Assembly (NCBI GenBank): GCA_041392835.1
Contig: JAWKLF010000009.1
Span: forward strand, 1-64,000
Source: OLB11 sp041392835
GTDB lineage: Bacteria > Bacteroidota > Bacteroidia > Chitinophagales > Chitinophagaceae
DNA: 64,000 nt
Direction of reading: 5' to 3'
Numbering within the stretch: the stretch's first letter is position 1; every line of letters begins with the position of its first letter. Both the position numbers and the translations under genes were made by a program. This document shows positions 47,590 to 56,045 of the stretch, in pieces. Under the pieces are notes generated by a model. It was not told the DNA's origin and ran no database searches. It worked only from the letters and a program-made list of their open reading frames with translations.

Positions 47590-48138
47590 CTATGTTAGTT
47601 TCGGACTGAAAAAACTAAAAATGGTCGTACCATAATGTTTGCTTTTTGAAAAGCATCTGTGTTTTTCATAATTATTTCTTGGTGTATGTTCCAATATAAA
47701 TATACCTCCATCTTTTAAAATATTTTTCTCAAAAATTAAATCCGGAATAGTATCAATTTCTTTGAGAGCGTAAGGAGGGCCAGCAAAAATAAAATCATAC
47801 TGATCTTTGCATTGCAAAATATATTTAAAAACATCCATTTTTATAACATGACATTGATTTTCAAAAGACAAGGTTTGAATGTTGTTTTTAATAAACTCAT
47901 ACATTTTTTTATCTTGCTCTACAATGTTGCAATAGGTAGCACCTCTCGATGCTAATTCATAGCTTATACTACCAGTACCTCCAAACAAATCTAATGTGCT
48001 GATACCTTCAAAGTCAAATTGATTTTGTAAGGTATTAAACAAACCCTCTTTGGCTATATCTGTGGTAGGCCTTGTTTTGGGCATTTGAGATGGTGGATGT
48101 ATTTTACGACCTCCATGGGTACCACTTATAATTCGCAT
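47590..48138 (-). CDS. rsmD: 16S rRNA (guanine966-N2)-methyltransferase, with altered catalytic motif
   Basis: This 182-residue SAM-dependent methyltransferase has the RsmD start MRIISGTHGGRKI, TRPTTDIAKEGLFNTL, and the SAM site TLDLFGGTGSISYELASRGA near residue 49. The catalytic (D/N)PP(Y/F) motif reads FAGPPYAL (codons GCT GGC CCT CCT TAC), so the usual Asp is Gly, a one-base change from GAC. Activity may be weakened or absent. It overlaps the DUF3822 gene by 13 bases. Confidence 0.9.
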   Translation of the reverse strand: MRIISGTHGGRKIHPPSQMPKTRPTTDIAKEGLFNTLQNQFDFEGISTLDLFGGTGSISYELASRGATYCNIVEQDKKMYEFIKNNIQTLSFENQCHVIKMDVFKYILQCKDQYDFIFAGPPYALKEIDTIPDLIFEKNILKDGGIFILEHTPRNNYEKHRCFSKSKHYGTTIFSFFSPKLT

Positions 48139-48965
48139 GTTGCTAAAGAAAAAACGTTATAAAAGAAATGGGCAGGTACTTTTTCAATGTCTTCTGGATA
48201 TTCAATATTTTGAATACGAGGTAAATAACTTACTTGTTTAAAATAATTTTTGAGCAAATCATAAGTTTGCGTTACACTATTGTTTTCGCCATGAAGATAT
48301 ACCATCATTTCTTGATCATTTATTTTGTTCTTTTTGATAGATAATAATTGATAAAGAATATCGGTAGGCGTTAGAAAAGGATAGGTTTGATGTAATAGTA
48401 AATTTTTGTCTTCATACACACTGAGCATTCCAATTTCATCTTTTATACTTACAAAAGCAACTACTTTTTTATTCGAATTCAACACGCTCGGATATGTTTT
48501 GAGTAAGGCAGTTCCTGAGTTAAAACACTTGATGTCTATAGTAGATGACGTTAGTAATTTTTTTATCTGTGTATCTATCGCATAATATATCTTTTTTTCA
48601 TTGTCTATTATATCATATTGTATAGTTTCATCTATAAAAGTTTCGTACATGGACTCGAAGAGTTTCAAACAATCTTTGGAATCAATTATTGTCGGCAACA
48701 ACAGATTTTTATAGGTGTCTATTCCAATTCTATACGATTTACTTTTTTTAATAAAAAGGTCATATAATATTTCATCAAAATCAGTTTTGCCTAAAGCCGT
48801 TTTTCGAATATCAAAATGTTTAACCAGATACACTTTGTCCAAGGTTACACTTGTATAGACATAGGTCAAATACGTTTTTCCTAACAATATCGTACAACAA
48901 GTTTCTCTTTCGGTATGTAAAATAGAAGTCTTCTCTTCTATGGTATATGTAGCTTCTTTTGGCAT
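48126..48965 (-). CDS. DUF3822 family protein
   Basis: This 279-residue protein matches DUF3822, a Bacteroidota family found beside rsmD and coaD. It appears to have an actin/ASKHA-like ATPase fold, with repeated beta-rich halves (KVVAFVSIKDEIGMLSVYED). It has no signal sequence. Its function is not known. It is the first gene of the DUF3822-rsmD pair. Confidence 0.82.
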   Translation of the reverse strand: MPKEATYTIEEKTSILHTERETCCTILLGKTYLTYVYTSVTLDKVYLVKHFDIRKTALGKTDFDEILYDLFIKKSKSYRIGIDTYKNLLLPTIIDSKDCLKLFESMYETFIDETIQYDIIDNEKKIYYAIDTQIKKLLTSSTIDIKCFNSGTALLKTYPSVLNSNKKVVAFVSIKDEIGMLSVYEDKNLLLHQTYPFLTPTDILYQLLSIKKNKINDQEMMVYLHGENNSVTQTYDLLKNYFKQVSYLPRIQNIEYPEDIEKVPAHFFYNVFSLATCEL

Positions 48966-49084
48966 ATAAAATGGTTTACAATATTAGCTTAATTTTTTTA
49001 ATTGTAATAAGCATTAAAAAGAAACATTGGATTGTATAACAAATACTTATTTTTTATACTATAGAATTTTCATATAGACTATAT

Positions 49085-49092
49085 TACCTTTG
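49085..49092 (+). promoter_or_regulatory. -7 box for ychF
   Basis: TACCTTTG matches TAnnTTTG and ends 18 bases before the ychF ATG. Confidence 0.6.
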
Positions 49093-49110
49093 CGCCACTA
49101 AAATTTTTAT

Positions 49111-50208
49111 ATGGCTTTACAAGTAGGCATCGTAGGCTTGCCAAATGTTGGAAAATCTACATTATTTAATGCAGTAAGTAATAATGCAAAAGCACAGGCT
49201 TCAAATTATCGATTTTGTACTATAGACCCCAATGTGGGTCAGGTAGATGTACCAGACAGCCGATTAGATAAACTTGCAGAACTGGTAGTTCCCAACAGAG
49301 TAGTTCCCACCACCATTGAATTTGTAGATATAGCTGGCCTAGTAAAAGGTGCCAGTAAAGGCGAAGGATTGGGTAACAAATTTTTGGCCAATATACGAGA
49401 AGTAGATGCTATAGTACATGTGATTAGATGTTTTGAAGATGAAAATATATTGAGAGATGAAGGCCCAATAAATCCTATTGGCGATAAAGATATTATCGAT
49501 ACAGAACTACAATTGAAAGATTTAGAAAGTATAGAGAAGAAAATACAACGAGTAGAAAAAATAGCCAAAAATGATCCCAAAGCCAAAGAAGAACTTGGCA
49601 TTCTTATGCGTTGCAAAGCCTGTGTAGAAGATGGCAAAAACGTACGTTCTTTGAATTTGAGCAAAGAAGAAAAAGAAGCTGTGTATGATTTATTTTTGCT
49701 TACCGACAAGCCAGTACTCTATGTAGCTAATGTAGATGAAGAAAGTATTCACACAGGTAATCGCTTTTCGAATGCCTTACAAGAAATAGTTTTGCAAGAA
49801 GGAAGTGAAATCATTGTAATGAATAATAGTATTGAGGCGCAGATTTCCGAAATGGAAAATGAAGAAGACAAACAACTATTTTTGAGTGAATATGCGTTGG
49901 AAGAACCTGCTTTGAACAGGCTCATACGCTCGGCATACCAATTACTAAATTTGATAACTTATTTTACGGCAGGTGTGCAAGAAGTAAGAGCTTGGACTAT
50001 CAGCACCGGTTGGAAAGCACCACAAGCAGCCAGTGTAATTCATACTGATTTTGAAAAAGGTTTTATCAAAGCTGAGGTTATTGCTTACGATGATTTTGTA
50101 CATTTTGGTTCAGAAGCTGCATGCAGAGAAGCTGGAAAGTTAAGAATTGAAGGGAAAGAATACATCGTAAAAGATGGTGATTTGATGCATTTTAGGTTCA
50201 ATGTATAA
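49111..50208 (+). CDS. ychF: YchF/OLA1 ribosome-associated ATPase
   Basis: YchF is an Obg-like P-loop protein that prefers ATP and binds ribosomes. The 365-residue protein has VGLPNVGKSTLFNAVS near residue 8, DIAGLVKGASKGEGLGNKFL near residue 70, the altered G4 motif YVANVDE near residue 209, and a C-terminal TGS domain (GFIKAEVIAYDDFVHFGSEA). It ends 3 bases before the convergent tdk stop. Confidence 0.97.
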   Translation: MALQVGIVGLPNVGKSTLFNAVSNNAKAQASNYRFCTIDPNVGQVDVPDSRLDKLAELVVPNRVVPTTIEFVDIAGLVKGASKGEGLGNKFLANIREVDAIVHVIRCFEDENILRDEGPINPIGDKDIIDTELQLKDLESIEKKIQRVEKIAKNDPKAKEELGILMRCKACVEDGKNVRSLNLSKEEKEAVYDLFLLTDKPVLYVANVDEESIHTGNRFSNALQEIVLQEGSEIIVMNNSIEAQISEMENEEDKQLFLSEYALEEPALNRLIRSAYQLLNLITYFTAGVQEVRAWTISTGWKAPQAASVIHTDFEKGFIKAEVIAYDDFVHFGSEAACREAGKLRIEGKEYIVKDGDLMHFRFNV

Positions 50209-50211
50209 ACA

Positions 50212-50781
50212 TCAAGTATTTTGATGATAACAGGTTCTACAGCGAGGTTCATACACATCGGTTTCGCCCAAAAGTATGGTTTGATCTGAAACCGTTTTGC
50301 GAAAACTATAACTTGCCATATCACCACATACAACACATATAGCATGCAATTTGGTTATAAAATCGGCCATAGCTAAAATTTGTGGCATGGGCCCAAATGG
50401 TCGTTTTAAAAAATCCATGTCCAAACCAGCTACTATCACACGAGTACCACTATTTGCCAATTGAGATGCTACAAAGGGCATTTCTGAATCAAAAAATTGC
50501 GCTTCATCTATCCCTACTACATCAACGCCTTGTGCCAATAATAAAATTTCTTGCGAATTATCTACAGGAATACTCTTAATTCGAGTCTCATTATGCGATA
50601 CTATGTCGTTTTCATCATATCGAGTATCGGTTTTGGGCTTATAAATTTCAACTTGCAAATTAGCTATTTGTGCTCTACGCAATCTACGAATCAATTCCTC
50701 CGTTTTGCCACTAAACATAGAACCACATACTACCTCTATCCATCCTTTTTTGCTTATTCTGATATTTGGTTCTATAAACAT
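50212..50781 (-). CDS. tdk: Thymidine kinase
   Basis: This 189-residue type II thymidine kinase phosphorylates thymidine with ATP for salvage. It has the P-loop CGSMFSGKTEELIRRLRRA near residue 20, the VGIDEAQFF base near residue 88, and the lasso zinc site with CVVCG and CRTC near residues 150 and 182. It is divergent from the S46 peptidase gene, with 52 bases between the chosen starts. Confidence 0.95.
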   Translation of the reverse strand: MFIEPNIRISKKGWIEVVCGSMFSGKTEELIRRLRRAQIANLQVEIYKPKTDTRYDENDIVSHNETRIKSIPVDNSQEILLLAQGVDVVGIDEAQFFDSEMPFVASQLANSGTRVIVAGLDMDFLKRPFGPMPQILAMADFITKLHAICVVCGDMASYSFRKTVSDQTILLGETDVYEPRCRTCYHQNT

Positions 50782-50803
50782 GGTCGATTTTGAGAGAATG
50801 CTT

Positions 50804-50811
50804 TAAATTTG
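50804..50811 (+). promoter_or_regulatory. -7 box for the S46 peptidase
   Basis: TAAATTTG matches TAnnTTTG. An ATG at 50813 directly after it is too close to be the used start, which supports ATG 50834. Confidence 0.5.
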
Positions 50812-50833
50812 AATGCACGAAAATATATATAGC

Positions 50834-52948
50834 ATGAAGACGAAACTTCTTTTTAGCATTCTTTTTTTATACACATTTCAAGGCATAGCCAAAGAAGGTA
50901 TGTGGTTGCCATTTTTACTTCAACAAGTTAACGAGGTTGAAATGAAAGCCATGGGAATGCAAATTTCTGCTAAAGATATATATGATATAAACCAAGGAAG
51001 TCTTAAAGATGCTGTAGCCATATTTGGTGGTGGATGTACTGGTGAAATGGTGTCAGACAAAGGATTAATATTAACCAATCATCACTGTGGTTATGGATCC
51101 GTACAGCGACTAAGCAGTCTTCAAAATAATTATCTCACACAAGGATTTTTTGCCCAAAATCAAGAGCAAGAAATACCATGTGCAGGCCTCAGTGTTACTT
51201 TTATTGTGAGTATAGAAAATGTAACTACACAAATGTTTGCTGGCACCACTCATGCTATGTCTGACTCTGTAAAATATAAAATTATTACTAGTAATAAAAA
51301 CAAATTAGAAGCTGAACAAAAAAGTAAAACTGGCTATATAGCTAGTGTTAAATCTTTTTACTATAACAATGAATACTATCTTTTCCTTATGGAAAAGTTT
51401 ACAGACATTCGTTTGGTTGCTTTTCCACCCAATGGAATTGGAAAATTTGGTGGTGATACAGACAATTGGATGTGGCCAAGACATACAGGCGATTTTGGAT
51501 TGTTTAGAATCTATGCTGGTCAAGATAACAAGCCTGCAGAATACAATAAAAGCAACAAGCCCTTTGTGCCACGAAAAAGCTTTACTATCAACGCAAAAGG
51601 TATAAAAGAAAATGACTTTGCAATGGTTTATGGCTTTCCGGGTAGAACACAAGAATATCTAACATCAAGTGGTGTAGCAGAAATTATGAATGTATTAGAC
51701 CCCGCTCGCATCAAAATTCGTAGCAAACGTTTGTCTATCATGAAGCAAGATATGGATGCTAATGAAGAGACATTTATACAATATGCTTCTAAGCAAGCAA
51801 GCATAGCAAATTACTATAAAAAATGGATGGGCGAATTAGAAGGATTAAAAATTAACAACGCTATCGAAAAAAAGAAAAAAATAGAAAGTGCTTTTAAACA
51901 ATGGGTACAAGCAGATTCTAAAAGGAAAATACAATACGGTGGCATAGTAGATAGTATTCATGCGTGCTATAGAAAGCATGAACGAAGTATTAAATTAAAT
52001 GAATATGTAGAGGAAATAATTTGGGCAAGTGAGTTGCTCAAAAAAGGCGAAATATTAGAACGCATCGGAAAAGCTATAGACACTCTTGGCTATATAGATA
52101 GCCTTGTGGCTTACAAACGCGAAATGGATCAATTCTATAAAACAATCAATATCCAAACTGACTATAAAATTACTAAAGCACTTTTTGATATATATAGAAA
52201 AGATATAGGTGAAGACCAATGGGTAAGTGACAAAAATGTAGAAGCTATGTACACACAATCTGTACTTTGCGACCCTAAACTTTTCAACGACTTTATAAGC
52301 CTTCGAGATCGAGATGCCTTAAAGAAAATTATTATTCAAGACCCTATTTTCAGTACTTACACACTTTATGACCAAATGCAGAAAGTGAATAAGAGCATAT
52401 TAATTAAAGAATTGGACCATTTATTATCATTTTATACTGTATATATTAAAGGTTTACAAGAGTTTAATAGTGGCAAAAAAATGTACCCCGATGCTAATTC
52501 CACATTAAGACTTTCATATGGTAAAATAGAAGGCTTAAAAAAGAAAAATGGTAGTTCGTATAATTATTTTACAACTTTGGATGAAGCAGTAAAAAAACAC
52601 AATGAAAAAGTAGAAGAATTTAATATGCCATTACGCTTAAGAGAATTACAAAAAAACAAAGACTATGGCAGATACGCTATCAATGTAAAAGGGAAAAAAA
52701 CAGTCCCTATTGGATTTATTGCTTCTAACCATACTACAGGAGGCAATTCTGGAAGCCCAGTTATCAATGCCAAAGGAGAGCTCATAGGCACCAACTTTGA
52801 TAGAATATGGGAAGGCACAATGAGTGATGTAATGTACGATATTAACTTATGTAGAAATATCTCTTTAGACATACGTTATACCCTATTTATTATAGAAAAA
52901 TATGGTCAGGCAAAATGGCTAATAGATGAAATGAATGTTTTGTTTTAA
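50834..52948 (+). CDS. S46 family dipeptidyl peptidase (DPP7/DPP11-like)
   Basis: This 704-residue protein has a signal peptide (to about residue 18) and the three catalytic positions of the S46 chymotrypsin-like family. The His lies in LILTNHHCGYGSV near residue 83, the Asp in GGDTDNWMWPRHTGDFG near residue 215, and the Ser in TTGGNSGSPVINAKGE near residue 640. These periplasmic peptidases take dipeptides from peptide N-termini and are typical of Bacteroidota. Whether it prefers acidic (DPP11) or hydrophobic (DPP7) residues is not clear from sequence. Confidence 0.93.
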   Translation: MKTKLLFSILFLYTFQGIAKEGMWLPFLLQQVNEVEMKAMGMQISAKDIYDINQGSLKDAVAIFGGGCTGEMVSDKGLILTNHHCGYGSVQRLSSLQNNYLTQGFFAQNQEQEIPCAGLSVTFIVSIENVTTQMFAGTTHAMSDSVKYKIITSNKNKLEAEQKSKTGYIASVKSFYYNNEYYLFLMEKFTDIRLVAFPPNGIGKFGGDTDNWMWPRHTGDFGLFRIYAGQDNKPAEYNKSNKPFVPRKSFTINAKGIKENDFAMVYGFPGRTQEYLTSSGVAEIMNVLDPARIKIRSKRLSIMKQDMDANEETFIQYASKQASIANYYKKWMGELEGLKINNAIEKKKKIESAFKQWVQADSKRKIQYGGIVDSIHACYRKHERSIKLNEYVEEIIWASELLKKGEILERIGKAIDTLGYIDSLVAYKREMDQFYKTINIQTDYKITKALFDIYRKDIGEDQWVSDKNVEAMYTQSVLCDPKLFNDFISLRDRDALKKIIIQDPIFSTYTLYDQMQKVNKSILIKELDHLLSFYTVYIKGLQEFNSGKKMYPDANSTLRLSYGKIEGLKKKNGSSYNYFTTLDEAVKKHNEKVEEFNMPLRLRELQKNKDYGRYAINVKGKKTVPIGFIASNHTTGGNSGSPVINAKGELIGTNFDRIWEGTMSDVMYDINLCRNISLDIRYTLFIIEKYGQAKWLIDEMNVLF

Positions 52949-52985
52949 AAAAATTAAAAACATTTTGAAAAAATAAAAAGAATCC

Positions 52986-52993
52986 TATCTTTG
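52986..52993 (+). promoter_or_regulatory. Promoter of tRNA-Asp
   Basis: TATCTTTG matches TAnnTTTG, and a TTTTG element ends 18 bases upstream (52963-52967), near the usual -33 spacing. The predicted leader is about 90 bases and contains a 15-base hairpin GAGAAT-AAG-ATTCTC (53046-53060). Confidence 0.65.
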
Positions 52994-53091
52994 CACTCCA
53001 TTTTAACACAAGAGGCATAGCTTAATGAGTTACTATATGGAAATTGAGAATAAGATTCTCCAAAATTAAAAGCTCTTTAATAAATACTATT

Positions 53092-53165
53092 GGATCGGTA
53101 GTTCAGCTGGTTAGAATGCCGCCCTGTCACGGCGGAGGTCGCGGGTTCGAGTCCCGTCCGGTCCG
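53092..53165 (+). tRNA. tRNA-Asp (anticodon GTC)
   Basis: A full cloverleaf is visible: acceptor GGATCGG with CCGGTCC (one G-T wobble) and discriminator G, D-arm with GTTCAGCTGGTTAGAAT, anticodon stem GCCGCC/GGCGG around CTGTCAC with GTC, and the T-loop GGTTCGAGTCC. Length is 74 bases. No CCA is encoded. The downstream 3' region is an attachment-site-like locus. Confidence 0.93.
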
Positions 53166-53190
53166 CTCCCTTCCAATCATTGGAAGTATT

Positions 53191-53217
53191 GAAAACACGC
53201 TCACAAGGCGTGTTTTC
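53191..53217 (+). terminator. Hairpin after tRNA-Asp
   Basis: GAAAACACGC (53191-53200) pairs perfectly with GCGTGTTTTC (53208-53217) over a 7-base loop. A second small hairpin CTTCCAA-TCA-TTGGAAG precedes it (53170-53186). An outer CTCCCTT/AAGGGAG stem (53166-53172 with 53225-53231) could enclose both. A T-run is weak. Confidence 0.6.
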
Positions 53218-53291
53218 TGCGTTTAAGGGAGATAACCCCACTAAAAAGAAGTTGCAGTATGTAGCAGAAAGAAGCAGAATATTACCATATC

Positions 53292-53323
53292 TGCTCCATA
53301 AATGCTCCATAGACTGCTCCATA
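53292..53323 (+). repeat. Three phased TGCTCCATA direct repeats
   Basis: TGCTCCATA occurs at 53292-53300, 53303-53311 and 53315-53323, spaced 11 and 12 bases apart, close to one helical turn. They lie between tRNA-Asp and an integrase fragment, as arm-type integrase binding sites would. No database search was made. Confidence 0.55.
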
Positions 53324-53349
53324 ATTTTTAACCTTTAAACCAAAAAAAA

Positions 53350-53508
53350 ATGAAAGGGCTAAACTTCTATCCGGAAGTAGGCAACGGAAACAAAAAAAAG
53401 TCTTACACAATTAGAATTCGTTTCGATATGAACCGAAAGCATATTGGAGTTGATAGCCATTGTTACAAATTTCCAATTGCATTTTGCTTAAGCAGCAAAA
53501 GTGTTTAA
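53350..53508 (+). pseudogene. N-terminal remnant of a phage-like integrase
   Basis: The 52-codon ORF starts MKGLNFYPEVGNGN and continues KKKSYTIRIRFDMNRKHIGV, which resembles the arm-DNA-binding start of Bacteroidota tyrosine integrases. It ends at a TAA after FPIAFCLSSKSV, and the core and catalytic domains are missing. Being 185 bases after a tRNA and next to phased repeats, it is best read as a degraded integrase of an element once integrated at tRNA-Asp. Independent small-protein function cannot be excluded. Confidence 0.55.
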
Positions 53509-53655
53509 TATATTTGATGGTAATGTTTTTGATAAAATCCTTTTAAATTCTTTATTACTAATTATATTAAATTACCAAACAAATGCTTTGGTAATAAAAT
53601 AATTTTTACATAATTTCATATGTAATATTCTTTAATCAATCTAAAAAAAATAAGC

Positions 53656-54213
53656 ATGGACTTAGACAAAGCTACTCAAACTATGATTATGAATCTGTAC
53701 AACAACACAGGCAAAACCTTGGAAGAATGGATTACTATGCTTAAAAAAGAAAACTTTTCTAAACACAGTGAAATGATGAAATTTTTAAAAGAAAAGCATA
53801 TGCTTACTCATGGATTTGCTAACTTAATAGCATTAAAAGCAAGAGGAAGTGATGCCGCCTCGACTACTAACCAAGAAGACTTAATAACAAAACAATACAA
53901 AGGAAAAGAGCACTTTAAACCCTTTTATGAAAAATTAATTACTCTTATTACTGCTATGTGCAAGGACATAGAAATAGCACCTAAAAATACCTATGTTAGC
54001 CTCAGGCGAAAAAAACAATTTGCAATCTTAAATCCTTCTACCAAAACACGCTTTGAGATTGGGCTTAATCTCAAAGGTCAAGAAGCCAATAATAAACTAA
54101 TAGCTGAAAAACCTAATTCTATATGTACACATAAAATATGTATTTCAGATGCTAAGGAAATAGATAATGAAACAATAAATTGCATTAAACTTGCTTACGA
54201 GCAAGCTGGATAA
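53656..54213 (+). CDS. DUF4287 and DUF5655 domain protein
   Basis: This 185-residue cytoplasmic protein has an N-terminal DUF4287 segment (GKTLEEWITMLKKENFSKHS, with HGFANLIALKARG near residue 52) and a C-terminal DUF5655 region (FKPFYEKLITLITAMC, then YVSLRRKKQFAILNPSTKTR, which may bind nucleic acid). No function is established. No gene partner is apparent, and it lies just after the tRNA-Asp relic site, so it may be foreign cargo or simply the resident neighbour. Confidence 0.8.
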   Translation: MDLDKATQTMIMNLYNNTGKTLEEWITMLKKENFSKHSEMMKFLKEKHMLTHGFANLIALKARGSDAASTTNQEDLITKQYKGKEHFKPFYEKLITLITAMCKDIEIAPKNTYVSLRRKKQFAILNPSTKTRFEIGLNLKGQEANNKLIAEKPNSICTHKICISDAKEIDNETINCIKLAYEQAG

Positions 54214-54238
54214 TCGATCTACTGAAAAAAACAAGTAC

Positions 54239-55480
54239 TCAAAGTTTTACTTTTCGTAGCGAAGGCACTTTTAAATAAGTAAATAAAACTATTAATATGG
54301 TCATACAACCGCCAAATATTACTGCTGGAACTGTTCCCATATACTTTGCTGTAATGCCACTTTCAAAAGCGCCTAATTCATTACTTGAGCTTATAAACAT
54401 CATGTTGATAGAGGCTACACGACCACGTATTCGTTCTGGTGTTTTTAATTGCAATATTGAATGACGGATAACTACACTTACTCCATCGAATAAACCTGCA
54501 AAAAACAACAATGAAAAGGATAAATAAATATTAGTAGAAATGCCAAAAAGTAATATACAAAGTCCGAAACCAGCTACGCTCCATAGAAGTTTTTCACCAA
54601 CTTGAGTTTTTAGAGGTAAATATGTAAGTACAAGCAATAAAAACATAGAACCAATTCCATGTGCGCTTCGCAGCCATCCATAACCCACCGCACTCACATG
54701 CAAAATATCTTTACTAAACACAGGCAATAAAGCTTCTGCACCACCAAACAATACAGCAAATAAATCAAGACCCAATACACTTAGTATAACTGGTGCTTTG
54801 AACAAAAAACTAAACCCTTCTTTAATACCTTGAAAAAGACTTTCTTGTTGATACTTCTGTTGCACAGGTTTAGGCTTTATTTGGAACATGCTTATTGATG
54901 AAAAAAGCAATAGCAAACAAGTAATAAGTATACTAAAACTACAGCCTAAAGTTGCCAATAATATACCACCAGTCAAAGGTCCTAAAACAGAACCCAAAAG
55001 CCAAGCTGTGCTACTGAGTGGTATAGCTCGCGTTATGTTTTCTTTAGATACTATAAGAGGTAAAAGAGAAAATGATGCCGGCCCTAAAAATGCACGTATA
55101 GCTCCGCTAATAAACATACAAATATAAAAACTCCACGAAATAGCAGAAACCGAGTGCGATTTAATAAAATAATCAGAAGAAAAATAAAGCAATAAAATAG
55201 CATTGATTAAATAAAAAAGTATGCAATAGAAGTACACCCTTTGCTTAGATAATTTGTCTACATAATAGCCAGCTAAAATAGCCAAACTAAGTGCAGGTAT
55301 GAGTTCAGCTAAACCCAAAATGCCCAGCGTAAGTGGATCCTTGGTTATAGAATATAATAAATAGCTAAGTGTAGTATTCTGCAAAAACAGTGAAAATATA
55401 ACTACAAAACGGCTGCTTAGAAAATATGAAAATTCTTTATTTTTAAGTAAGTAAAGTGTTTCTCTTAAATTGTTATTCAT
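54239..55480 (-). CDS. MFS transporter (MFS_3, enterobactin-exporter-like)
   Basis: This 413-residue protein has 12 predicted helices. It matches the MFS_3 group: FSYFLSSRFVVIFSLFLQNT at residue 17, a GAIRAFLGPASFSLLPLIV segment near residue 125, and LKTPERIRGRVASINMMF near residue 345, the typical helix 10-11 motif. The group includes exporters of siderophores and lysophospholipids; the substrate is unknown. It ends 25 bases from the convergent DUF4287 gene. Confidence 0.88.
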   Translation of the reverse strand: MNNNLRETLYLLKNKEFSYFLSSRFVVIFSLFLQNTTLSYLLYSITKDPLTLGILGLAELIPALSLAILAGYYVDKLSKQRVYFYCILFYLINAILLLYFSSDYFIKSHSVSAISWSFYICMFISGAIRAFLGPASFSLLPLIVSKENITRAIPLSSTAWLLGSVLGPLTGGILLATLGCSFSILITCLLLLFSSISMFQIKPKPVQQKYQQESLFQGIKEGFSFLFKAPVILSVLGLDLFAVLFGGAEALLPVFSKDILHVSAVGYGWLRSAHGIGSMFLLLVLTYLPLKTQVGEKLLWSVAGFGLCILLFGISTNIYLSFSLLFFAGLFDGVSVVIRHSILQLKTPERIRGRVASINMMFISSSNELGAFESGITAKYMGTVPAVIFGGCMTILIVLFTYLKVPSLRKVKL

Positions 55481-55492
55481 GTATTTTAAATA

Positions 55493-55971
55493 CTAATCCT
55501 TCTTCTTGATTAAAACTGTAGCATAAGCCACTATACCCTCTTCTCTTCCTACAAATCCCAATTGTTCTGTTGTTGTTGCTTTTATAGAAACGTCATCTAT
55601 GGATATTTCTACAATTTTGGCTATTGTTTCTCGCATGGACATTACATATGGTTTGATTTTGGGTGCTTGCAAGCAAATATTTGTATCTATGTTTACTATA
55701 TCATATCCTTTTTCTTGAAGTATTGCATAGCTTTTTTGAAGCAAAAGTTTGCTGTCAATATTTTTGTATTGCATATCGGTATCTGGAAAATGCAAACCAA
55801 TATCGCCTGCTCCTATAGCTCCCAATATTGCATCGCATAGTGCATGTAACAATACATCAGCATCGGAGTGTCCCAAGCACCTTTATGATGTGGTATCAAT
55901 ACACCACCTAAATAAAAAGGTCTTTCTTCAACTAATTGATGAAAATCAATGCCACTTCCAATTCTATACAT
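55493..55971 (-). pseudogene. ispF: 2-C-methyl-D-erythritol 2,4-cyclodiphosphate synthase, frameshifted
   Basis: IspF makes MEcPP in the MEP isoprenoid pathway. The N-terminal part (55971-55876, 32 codons: MYRIGSGIDFHQLVEERPF through HHKGA) and the C-terminal part (LGHSDADVLLHALCDAIL onward, 127 codons) are both fully conserved but in different frames. A single base is missing at about 55876 (GGTGC|TTGGGA), where the family needs KGALGHSD. All zinc residues and the TTTEQLG motif are present. Either this is an assembly error or an essential gene is truly broken. It lies 12 bases downstream of the MFS gene start. Confidence 0.85.
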
Positions 55972-55987
55972 ATATTTTATTTTTAAA

Positions 55988-56022
55988 AAAAAGGTTGCTT
56001 GTATTTTATAAGCAACCTTTTT
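55988..56022 (-). terminator. Terminator after porV
   Basis: A 13-bp stem (AAAAAGGTTGCTT, 55988-56000, with AAGCAACCTTTTT, 56010-56022) and flanking T-runs sit just downstream of porV, ending the porU-porV unit before ispF. Confidence 0.8.
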
Positions 56023-56045
56023 GTTTAATTTAAAGTAGTTAAAAA

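Noticed and set aside
53077..53322. Minus-strand ORF of 81 codons over tRNA-Asp
   Set aside because: It reads across a well-formed tRNA, the hairpins and the phased repeats. It has no coding signature.
53350..53508. Independent functional small gene for the integrase-like fragment
   Set aside because: Only the arm-type N-terminus is present and it stops abruptly beside a tRNA. Decay is more likely than a separate 52-residue function, though this was not tested.
55870..55882. Programmed -1 frameshift in ispF
   Set aside because: No X XXY YYZ slippery heptamer is present, and no stimulatory structure was seen. A one-base deletion or sequence error is simpler.
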